From Polyangiaceae bacterium (GTDB lineage Bacteria > Myxococcota_A > Polyangia > Polyangiales > Polyangiaceae), in assembly GCA_025937785.1 (NCBI GenBank), contig JAICQQ010000039.1, positions 1 to 48,211 on the forward strand: 48,211 nucleotides of DNA. The letters are read 5' to 3'. The notes under the pieces are model-generated. The model saw only the letters and a list, made by a program, of their open reading frames with translations, was not told where the DNA came from and made no database searches. The position numbers and the translations under genes are program-made. Shown here piece after piece: positions 38,830 through 45,921 of the stretch; position 1 is the stretch's first letter; each line of letters begins with the position of its first letter.

Positions 38830-39033
38830 CGCAAATCAGGAACTCCCCGATTACTGGGGCGCCCCTGTAGTAACGAACGACTATAAAGTCTCTTCAGAGT
38901 CTTGTCGCGACTTCGTGCGTTCCATCCTCTCAAAGGACTTATGCATGCGTCACGAACGCTCACTGCCTCGTGCGAGAGACAGGGTTAGCGCGCCTCACTC
39001 GGGCCGGCCGGCTGAGCCTTGGCGGTGCGATAT

Positions 39034-39561
39034 TTACTGGGCGGCTTGCTGGAGGCGGCCGTCACCTCGTGGCAAGCGCTTGCGCCACGCCCCCGGGGAT
39101 TTTCCGCCGGAATCAGCCTGCCCGCCGCTGCCCATCTGGGGCGCCTCGCCGGCGCCTTGCCCGTTGTTCGGAGCCTTCACCCCGTGGCCGACGTCGCGCG
39201 GAGGCGTGTGGGAGGGTGTGGCAATGGGAGCTACTCCACGGTCCTTCGTGGGTTCGAGTTGCCGCGGCGTGCGCTGGCCTGCTGCGTCCGCCATCTTTTC
39301 ATCCGCGGCTTCGAACTGGCGATTGGGTCGCTGGTCGCGGGGAGCCTTTCCGTCGCTGGGATCGCGGGGGGGGTCTCGATGCTCCCGGTCCTCCCGATGC
39401 TCGCGATGCGGGCGCGGCGAGGTCGCCCACACGATCCCGTTGGGCCGCGCTGGACCGCTCGAGTATCCCGGACTCGAAGGGCCGGTGCTGATGTGAACGG
39501 AACAGCCAGCGCTCCAGAGCGCCGCCACCAGGACCGCCAACGTCGTCGTGTGCCTCAGCAT
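39034..39561 (-). CDS. Predicted lipoprotein, disordered
   Basis: A 175-residue protein from ATG 39561 with a signal ending WSAGC (Cys20). After SVHISTGPSSPGYSSGP the remainder is Pro/Arg/Asp/Glu-rich and low in hydrophobic residues (HREHREDREHRDPPRD, GKAPRDQRPNRQ), so it is probably disordered in solution. No motif is recognised. TTG 39588 would lengthen the N-region. It ends 204 bases from the methyl-accepting protein gene and starts 90 bases from the end of the histidine kinase gene upstream. Confidence 0.55.
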   Translation of the reverse strand: MLRHTTTLAVLVAALWSAGCSVHISTGPSSPGYSSGPARPNGIVWATSPRPHREHREDREHRDPPRDPSDGKAPRDQRPNRQFEAADEKMADAAGQRTPRQLEPTKDRGVAPIATPSHTPPRDVGHGVKAPNNGQGAGEAPQMGSGGQADSGGKSPGAWRKRLPRGDGRLQQAAQ

Positions 39562-39651
39562 GGACAGGTATACGCTGCGGGCCCACAAAGCTTCCGCAGC
39601 CAGGGCCTCGGGCCCTAAATCTGCAGCTTAGATGCGCCTGTTTTCGCGAGC

Positions 39652-41313
39652 TTAGGATCGGCGGCTCGTCGGCGGGGCTTCTGGTAGCAGCGTGGGCCCG
39701 GCCAAAGGCAAGGTGACCTCGAACACGGCCCCCCCCCCGGCGGCGTCGCGATGCACGATGTCGCCGCCGTGTTCGACGACGATGCGCTGCACGATCGCGA
39801 GCCCGAGCCCAGTGCCGTGCGGCTTCGTCGTGTTGTAGGGCTCGAACAGCTTCGCGCGCTGTTCCGGCGAGACCCCAGGACCATTGTCGGTGACGGTCAA
39901 GGTCAGCGTATCGCCCGGGCCCGCCCGCAGCTCGACATCGACGCGCGGCGCCTGCTGCCCGCTGCTCGCATCGAGCGCGTTCTGCACCAAGTTCGTGACG
40001 ACCTGCTTCAACTGGTCGCTGTCCGCGTTCAGCGGGCTCAACGTGTCCGCGTGGAAGCGCAGCTCGACCTCTTCACTGCGGTGCAGGTTGACCACACCAC
40101 GCACCGCATCGACCACGTCGAAGGGCTGGGGGTTGGGCGGGGGCAGGCGCGCGAACCGCGTGAACTCGGAGACGATGTTGCTGATCCGCGTCACCTCCTC
40201 CAACACCGTGCGCGACGCCTCGTCGAAGTACTCGTCGAACGCAGGATCGTTGCGCGCGCGGAGCCTGCGCAACGTCTCGATCGCGGCGCGGATCGGTGCC
40301 AGTGGGTTCTTGATTTCGTGAGCCACGCGCCGCGCGATCTCGCGACGCGCCGCGATGCGCTCGGTGGCGGCCAACCGTTTGCGCAGGGCCGTGAGATCCA
40401 TGATGGCCTGGTTGAACGCATTCGTGAAGCCCACGAGCTCGCGGCCGCCGCGCGGGGCGACGAGCTTCGGCTCGCCCGTGACGACCTCGCGTGCTTGCTC
40501 GGATAGGAGCACGATCGGGCGCGCGATTCCTCGCGCGAGCAGCAGGCCCACCAAGAGCGCCACCCCGACCGTGCCCAGGCCCAGGATCAAGATCGTCCAG
40601 TCGAGCCGGGCGAGCGCCTCGACCAGGCGCGTGCGCGAGCGCGAAGCCGTGACCACCAGACCCCCGAGATCATCGAGTCGCGTGCTCTCGGATACGACGT
40701 CGGCGCGCGCCGGGGCGTGGCCCAAGCTCAGCTCCACGCCGTGGCCACTGCCCACCCGCGCGATCACGGGCTCCAGGTGGCGCGCGGCGAGCAGGCCGAC
40801 CCAAAGCTTGGGACGCGCCGCGTCGCGGCGCAGACACGCCGCCTGCACCGCGAGCCGGCCCACTTGCCGTACGCGCGCGCTTCCGGCGACTTCCGGCAGC
40901 AGGTCGGCGAGCTTCGCGTCTCGCGTGCCGGTGAGCGTCTTGTCGTGACCGGCGCCCAGCACCTGGCCACGGCTGGTCACGAGCAACAGCTCGTCCACCT
41001 GAATCGCCTTCATCAGCTGCGGCACGTTCAGGCTGAAGCCGAGCGCCCGTTCGGAGAGATCGCCGCTGCGCATCCCGACGAGGGCGCTGTCGAGCATCGG
41101 ATTGTATTCGCAGTGAGGCACCAGCTGCGCCGGCAGGCGGTCGCGCTCTGCCCGAAGCTCTGCCTGAACCTCGCTGAACGCTTCGATGAACTGCGCGCGA
41201 AAGCGATCTTCCTCGGTCTTGCGCCAGGCCTCGCGCACGAAGAAACCGAACGCGAACGTGGTCGAGAGCGTCAGAAGCGCAATGGCGAGCAGCACGCGCT
41301 GCGCCAGGGTCAC
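39652..41313 (-). CDS. NtrY-like membrane histidine kinase
   Basis: A 553-residue sensor kinase. The GTG 41313 start gives an N-terminal membrane helix (5-27), an extracytoplasmic sensor region (about 28-238), a second helix (239-262) and a HAMP domain. The HisKA motif is VAHEIKNPLAPI with His332; the HATPase domain has LVQNALDASS, DNGPGVS and GTGLGLAI. The HisKA/HAMP layout and the 'RRVAHEIKNPLAPI' form resemble NtrY-type kinases. The cognate regulator is not adjacent; the nearest is the receiver at 44320. The sensed signal is unknown. Confidence 0.92.
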   Translation of the reverse strand: MTLAQRVLLAIALLTLSTTFAFGFFVREAWRKTEEDRFRAQFIEAFSEVQAELRAERDRLPAQLVPHCEYNPMLDSALVGMRSGDLSERALGFSLNVPQLMKAIQVDELLLVTSRGQVLGAGHDKTLTGTRDAKLADLLPEVAGSARVRQVGRLAVQAACLRRDAARPKLWVGLLAARHLEPVIARVGSGHGVELSLGHAPARADVVSESTRLDDLGGLVVTASRSRTRLVEALARLDWTILILGLGTVGVALLVGLLLARGIARPIVLLSEQAREVVTGEPKLVAPRGGRELVGFTNAFNQAIMDLTALRKRLAATERIAARREIARRVAHEIKNPLAPIRAAIETLRRLRARNDPAFDEYFDEASRTVLEEVTRISNIVSEFTRFARLPPPNPQPFDVVDAVRGVVNLHRSEEVELRFHADTLSPLNADSDQLKQVVTNLVQNALDASSGQQAPRVDVELRAGPGDTLTLTVTDNGPGVSPEQRAKLFEPYNTTKPHGTGLGLAIVQRIVVEHGGDIVHRDAAGGGAVFEVTLPLAGPTLLPEAPPTSRRS

Positions 41314-41400
41314 GAGGCAGAATCGTAGTCGAACGGCTCAAAGGCGCAATTCGAAAACCCAGCTTGCCAGGAACCATCCCTGCCTCTAGCGTGGCGGGCC

Positions 41401-44037
41401 GTGCGAGTGCTTCCAATCATCGCAGCTCTGCTCGTGGCAGCGTGCGCGGGGCGAGACTCTCAGTCCGAGCTGCCCGGTTCCGCGACGCTGCGCGATCCGG
41501 ACGGGCCTCGCACCAAAACCGAACGTGAGGCTGCCGCTGCCCCTGCCCTGCGCTCCTCGGAGCTCGCCGTGGTCAACGGCGGCACTTTCGGACCGTACAT
41601 TGGCCGCAGCGCGGACGGCAGCGCCTTGGTCTGGTCCACGCGCGACGCGAAGGGACGCCCGCGTTGGTACAGTTTGGGGATGCCCGAATCCGGCAAGGTC
41701 ACGGGCGAACCGCTCGACCTGGCAGTGGCACCGGAGGAGCTGAGTCTGGTGGTCGTGCGACCCGCCAGCCACGGCGGACGCCCAGGCTTCGTCGCCGTCG
41801 CGGCCGAGCCCGGCGATCACTCTCAAGTGCACGTGCTCCAACTGGGGGCCGAGGGCCAGCTCGAAGGCGTGCCGGTCGCGCTGCCCGAAAGCGCGGGCGC
41901 GATCCTGTGGCTCGACGCGGTGGCGACCGCGCGCGGCCCGCTGGTGTTCTGGGCGGTCAGCGTCGGGGGGCTCGCCGAGGTCCACGCCGCGCGCATCGAC
42001 GCCGAGCAAACGGTGCACAAGGTGGCCACCGACGCGCTCGCCTGGCAGCTGACCAAGTTCGGCGAGGGTGCCGCGCTGGCCACCGTGCGCCAGAACGGCG
42101 TCAAGCGCGACGTCGCGCTCAAGTTCGTGGACGACGCCGGCGAAGTCAGCGGCAAACCCTTGCTGCTCCGCGAACGCTCACTGGCGCAGCTCGACCTCGA
42201 CATGGCCAACGTGGACGGGCACCTGGTGGTCGCATGGTCCGAGCAACCGCACCTCGAGCCCGCGCTGTTCGCCGCCGCCGTCGATCCTTCGGGGCGTATC
42301 AGTCATCCAGCAAGCCGCCTGACGGCGCCGATGGGCGAACAGGCGTTGGTGCGGCTGGTCTCGGCGGGGCCCGATCAGAAACACGGGTTCGTGTTGTGGG
42401 AAAACGTCAGCCAGACGCAGGGCAACCGGCGCACGCTACAGGTGGCTCCGCTGCTCGCCAACGGAACTTTGGGCAACGGCAGAGCCACGGTAGCCATGTA
42501 CGGCGACGCCGCCACGCTGCCAGAATTCGCGCCCGCGGGAGCCGGCCTCGCCGTGCTGACTCAAGCCCCGCTGTGCTTGAAGCCGCCGGAGCCTTGCGAT
42601 GATCGCGAGCTGGTGCCGGCGTTCGTGCAGTTCGATCGCGACCTCGAAGTGCTGTCCAGCGAGCCACTGCGGCTGGACAGGACTCACGGCGCTGCCGTCG
42701 ATCTCGCGTGGGGGCTGGGCTGCAGCGGGCGCAGCTGTACCGCGCTCGCTGCACCGCGCACGGCACCAGCGCCCATCTACTGGGTGGATCTGGCAAAGAC
42801 CACGAGCGTGTTCGCGTCCGCTGGCGCCCAAACCGACGACTCGCTCAGGCCGCGGCTGGCCGCCAACGAAGCCTTGCAAGAGGTCGATCCACTCTCGGAT
42901 CTGGTGGTGCGACGCTCGGGCGAGGACGAGCTGGTCAGCTGGGTCACCTACTTCGATCCCACGCTGCCCTACGAAAAGCCCAAGGTCGCGGCCCCCGACG
43001 GGCGCTTCGCCCCGGTGCAAGCCCTGCTCCAGACGCTGCACACCCGCGATCTGGCCAGCGACCCCACCACCATCTCACTGCGCGCGCGATCGCTCGGCGG
43101 CATCGCCATGGCCGAAAGTGCGTCGGCCGACTTCTTGCTCGGCTGGACCGCGATCGACGCCCAGGTGCCCCAAGTCTTCCTCACGCTGGTGAGCGCCACC
43201 GGCGCGAAGAAGCAGCTGAAGATGCTCACGCGCTCGCCGGGCGAGAAGAGCGACGCCGCGCTCGCCCGCCTGAGCGACGGTTGGGCGGTAGGCTGGGTCG
43301 ACGAACGTCAGCAAGACCCCGAAGTTTACGCGCTGAAGGTCGGCAACGATCTGAACCCCGCGGCACCCGAGCAACGGATCACCGAAAGCGCCGGCGGCGC
43401 CTCGGATCTGGCCCTGCTAGCGCTCGATGACCGGGTGCTCTTGGCGTGGGGCGACACGCGCGCGAGCAAGCAGCAAGGCTTCGCGAACGTGTTCACTCGC
43501 GTCGTGCAGGCCAAAGACCTCGCGCCCCTGGGCGGCGAGAGCGCTCTCGAACGCAGCCCAGGCCACGTCCACTCGATCCGTCTGGGCCGCACGCGAGCGG
43601 GCGCCGCCGCCGCCTGGATCGAGAGCCGCGGCGGCGAGAGCCGCAGGGGCGAGAGCGGCAACGGCGCTCAGCCCCCCGCCGTCAAGGTGGCCCTGCTCAA
43701 CGCGCAGGGCAAAGCAATCGGCGAGGTGCGCACGCTCGAGCTACCCGCTACCAGTCTCGGCGGCCTCGCGATGGAGTGCACCGACAATGACTGCCACCTG
43801 ATCGTCGCAGGCGAGTACGACGGCACGACCCGCCTTTGGGCGGCGATCGTCAGCGGCAGCGGCAGCGCCAGCGGCAGTGGCAACGGCATCAGCATCACCC
43901 ATCGAGAACTGACGACCCTGACCGGCTCCCCCACCCAAGAGGTGACGCCCGCCATTGCTGGCGAAAGCGTCTTTCTCGCCGAGCAGTCGTCCGAAGGGCA
44001 AACGCGCGTGCGCCGCCTCTTCGTGCAGTGGCCCTGA
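41401..44037 (+). CDS. Large predicted lipoprotein of beta-propeller type
   Basis: An 878-residue protein starting at GTG 41401 with a lipoprotein signal ending ALLVAAC (Cys15). The mature part is beta-rich throughout, with a recurring pattern of a Trp-containing strand and a Gly-Asp turn (SALVWSTRDAKG, GHLVVAWSEQP, DFLLGWTAI, GWAVGWVDERQQDPEVYAL, DRVLLAWGDTR). The repeats occur about every 50-60 residues, as in bacterial propellers of unknown function. A Ser/Gly repeat (SGSGSASGSGNG) lies near the end. I do not recognise an enzyme motif. It lies 87 bases divergent from the histidine kinase gene. Confidence 0.75.
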   Translation: MRVLPIIAALLVAACAGRDSQSELPGSATLRDPDGPRTKTEREAAAAPALRSSELAVVNGGTFGPYIGRSADGSALVWSTRDAKGRPRWYSLGMPESGKVTGEPLDLAVAPEELSLVVVRPASHGGRPGFVAVAAEPGDHSQVHVLQLGAEGQLEGVPVALPESAGAILWLDAVATARGPLVFWAVSVGGLAEVHAARIDAEQTVHKVATDALAWQLTKFGEGAALATVRQNGVKRDVALKFVDDAGEVSGKPLLLRERSLAQLDLDMANVDGHLVVAWSEQPHLEPALFAAAVDPSGRISHPASRLTAPMGEQALVRLVSAGPDQKHGFVLWENVSQTQGNRRTLQVAPLLANGTLGNGRATVAMYGDAATLPEFAPAGAGLAVLTQAPLCLKPPEPCDDRELVPAFVQFDRDLEVLSSEPLRLDRTHGAAVDLAWGLGCSGRSCTALAAPRTAPAPIYWVDLAKTTSVFASAGAQTDDSLRPRLAANEALQEVDPLSDLVVRRSGEDELVSWVTYFDPTLPYEKPKVAAPDGRFAPVQALLQTLHTRDLASDPTTISLRARSLGGIAMAESASADFLLGWTAIDAQVPQVFLTLVSATGAKKQLKMLTRSPGEKSDAALARLSDGWAVGWVDERQQDPEVYALKVGNDLNPAAPEQRITESAGGASDLALLALDDRVLLAWGDTRASKQQGFANVFTRVVQAKDLAPLGGESALERSPGHVHSIRLGRTRAGAAAAWIESRGGESRRGESGNGAQPPAVKVALLNAQGKAIGEVRTLELPATSLGGLAMECTDNDCHLIVAGEYDGTTRLWAAIVSGSGSASGSGNGISITHRELTTLTGSPTQEVTPAIAGESVFLAEQSSEGQTRVRRLFVQWP

Positions 44038-44319
44038 GCGGGGCCCGGTTGCACCTGAACCGCCACAATTCCAGCAACAGTGGCATTTCGGCGCAAAAAA
44101 CGCCGCCCGCGCAAGAAAATCAACGGCGAGCCCTGATGTGAATCCATCACGAGGTCGTAGCCCCCTAACGGAAGTAAAGAGCAACCTCGATCGTTACGGG
44201 GGTATCCCGCGAAACGTGGTAGGTGCGCGGCACCCATGCCTGGCACCCACCCCAAGCATTCCCCACCAACTATTCTCCACCCAAGCACCTCGCACCGCCT
44301 CGGTCACACTCGTAGCCTC

Positions 44320-44790
44320 ATGAACCGCCCCGAACGCAGCGCCGAGCTCGCACCCTATCGCGTGCTCCTCGTCGAAGACGATCCCGCCGTCGCGCGCGGC
44401 CTCGCGCGCTTGCTGATGGCGAGAGGGCTCAGCGTCGACGTCGCCAGCTCGTGCGCCGCCGCGCGCGCGCTGCCTGGACCATTCGACCTGGCCATTCTCG
44501 ACCTCGAGCTCCCCGATGGCCTTGGCGTCGACCTCGCTCGCGCCCTCGTGCTCAGGTCCAAGGTCTGTGCGCTCATGTTCTACACGGGCGCCACCTACCA
44601 GCCCCTCCTCCGCCGGGCCGCCCAGCTCGGGCCAGTCATCCCCAAGCACGCCGGCCCGCTCGCCCTGCTCGACGCCGCCCACACCCGCCTCGCCGAGCCC
44701 CGTCCCCGCTTCAACAGCGGCATCCTGACCGAGGGCGACGTCCAGGACATCGAAGGGTTTGCCCGGCCCGAACGCTCTACCGGCAGCTGA
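44320..44790 (+). CDS. Single-domain response regulator
   Basis: A 156-residue receiver protein. ATG 44320 follows the tag MNRPERSAELAPY. The domain has VLLVEDDP (Asp20, Asp21), the phospho-acceptor Asp61 in LAILDLELPDG, and the Thr and Lys positions appear in FYTGA and IPKHAG. No DNA-binding or other output domain follows; the C-terminal 30 residues are short and uncharacteristic. The receiver may pass phosphate within a relay or bind a partner. It lies 282 bases after the propeller lipoprotein gene, a gap in which I see no gene. The tRNA promoter begins three bases after its stop. Confidence 0.85.
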   Translation: MNRPERSAELAPYRVLLVEDDPAVARGLARLLMARGLSVDVASSCAAARALPGPFDLAILDLELPDGLGVDLARALVLRSKVCALMFYTGATYQPLLRRAAQLGPVIPKHAGPLALLDAAHTRLAEPRPRFNSGILTEGDVQDIEGFARPERSTGS

Positions 44791-44793
44791 CGC

Positions 44794-44821
44794 TTGACGC
44801 GGCCGACGGCCGTGGTAAGAG
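44794..44821 (+). promoter_or_regulatory. Promoter of tRNA-Lys
   Basis: TTGACG (44794-44799) and TAAGAG (44816-44821), 16 bases apart, lie 31 bases before the mature 5' end of the tRNA. The first box begins three bases after the stop codon of the receiver gene. This is a near-consensus housekeeping promoter with spacing one base short of the usual 17. Confidence 0.6.
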
Positions 44822-44852
44822 CGCGGACTTCCAACGCACCCCAAGCGCGTCC

Positions 44853-44925
44853 GGGTCATTAGCTCAATTGGTAGAGCAGCAGACTCTTAATCTGTTGGCT
44901 GAAGGTTCAAGTCCTTCATGACCCA
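44853..44925 (+). tRNA. tRNA-Lys (anticodon CTT)
   Basis: Cloverleaf fully formed: acceptor GGGTCAT/ATGACCC, D-stem GCTC/GAGC, anticodon stem GCAGA/TCTGT with loop CTCTTAA (anticodon CTT, decoding AAG), T-stem GAAGG/CCTTC with loop TTCAAGT. The discriminator is A and the 3' CCA is not encoded, so it must be added by a CCA-adding enzyme; pcnB-type genes at 21946 and elsewhere are related to that function. Confidence 0.97.
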
Positions 44926-45342
44926 CCCGAAAACCTGACTAGCTCCGTGGCCAGTGGCTTGGAGCTTCGAGCGCGGGGCGTCGACCTGATGTTCCCCTTC
45001 CCGGCTACGGGTGGGCGCAAGGTAGCCCGCCGAAGCCTTTCGCCCTCATCGTGACGATGGCAAGTCAACGGGCGCGCCTCATAGGCCGCGCGAACCGGAA
45101 CGTGTCAACGAGTTTGGGACAGCGGGCTCGTTGGGATCCTGCTGCGCAACAGGGCAGCGAGGTGTTTCAAGAGCTCGGCGCAACCGCGCTCATTGGTACG
45201 CGCATGGGCTGCCACCAAGGTCGCCGTTTGCCGCGTGCTCGGCCCGGGCGGTGCGATTGTGCCGGAGCTTGGCATCCCAAGCTCGCGCCCAGGAAAATGC
45301 GGCAAGAACGGGGGCCAAAAAGCGGCGAGCGATGGCAGGTGA
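44926..45342. other. Gene-less stretch after the tRNA
   Basis: No credible gene is seen in these 417 bases; ORFs on both strands have no recognisable domains and overlap each other. An imperfect hairpin (AGCTCC at 44941 pairing with GGAGCT at 44961) might help end the tRNA transcript, but it has no T-run. I see no copy of the tRNA 3' end and no integrase, which argues against a recent insertion. Confidence 0.5.
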
Positions 45343-45894
45343 CTAGAAAAGATCTACCTTGCCCCGCTTGGGCTGGCCGGGAGCAAACAGCTCGAGCACG
45401 GCATCCAGATCGCTCTCGAACTCGGCAGCGGCCTGCTTCTGCAGCTCCCGCAGCTTCTTCACGCGGTTTGCCCGCTCGCGTGCTTGCTGAGCAATGTTGG
45501 CCACTCGCCGCTCGAGCTCTGGCTCTTGTCCGACCAACTTCCGAACCTCGGGTGAGTTGGCGATCTCGAGGATGGACTTTTCGCGCGCTTCCTGGCGCAG
45601 TGCAGGTGCGGCCAAGACTTCGTCGAGGTCGCCGAGCTGCTTCTGCATGATGCCCACGACTGACAGCACGATGTCCGCAGGGGTGATGGTAGCGGCAGCC
45701 GCCAGCTCGAAGCCGTCTACTTCGGGGACGACCACGATGGTCTCTTCGGGCATGGTTGCGAGGTCTTTCAGCGTTGGATTCACATGGACGACCTGCTCGA
45801 TCAGCCGTTTCAGGTCCGACTTGGGAGCGCATTCGTACAGGCGACGAACCAACTGAACGAGTGTCTCTCCCCTTTTGGCGACGGCGAACTTCAT
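45343..45894 (-). CDS. LysM-like (phage-tail protein X type) protein
   Basis: A 183-residue protein. The start ATG 45894 leads at once into a LysM-like segment (MKFAVAKRGETLVQLVRRLY, then NPTLKDLATMPEETIVVVPEV), of the sort found in tail-tube or spike-hub adaptor proteins (tail protein X) and in peptidoglycan-binding proteins. The rest is helical with a long charged coiled coil (ARERANRVKKLRELQKQAAAEF). There is no signal peptide. It follows 27 bases after the beta-helix gene on the same strand, which supports a shared structure such as a phage-tail-like particle. No sheath, tube or baseplate gene is in the window. Confidence 0.75.
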   Translation of the reverse strand: MKFAVAKRGETLVQLVRRLYECAPKSDLKRLIEQVVHVNPTLKDLATMPEETIVVVPEVDGFELAAAATITPADIVLSVVGIMQKQLGDLDEVLAAPALRQEAREKSILEIANSPEVRKLVGQEPELERRVANIAQQARERANRVKKLRELQKQAAAEFESDLDAVLELFAPGQPKRGKVDLF

Positions 45895-45921
45895 TGGAAC
45901 TCCTTGCTTGCTTCGGCTGGG

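Noticed and set aside
44926..45342. Integrated island or prophage beside the tRNA
   Set aside because: No integrase, no copy of the tRNA 3' end and no composition shift were seen; the idea remains open only through the neighbouring tail-like genes.
45051..45650. 199-residue plus-strand ORF across the gap and the LysM-like gene
   Set aside because: It overlaps a supported gene on the other strand and shows no domain; probably a shadow.
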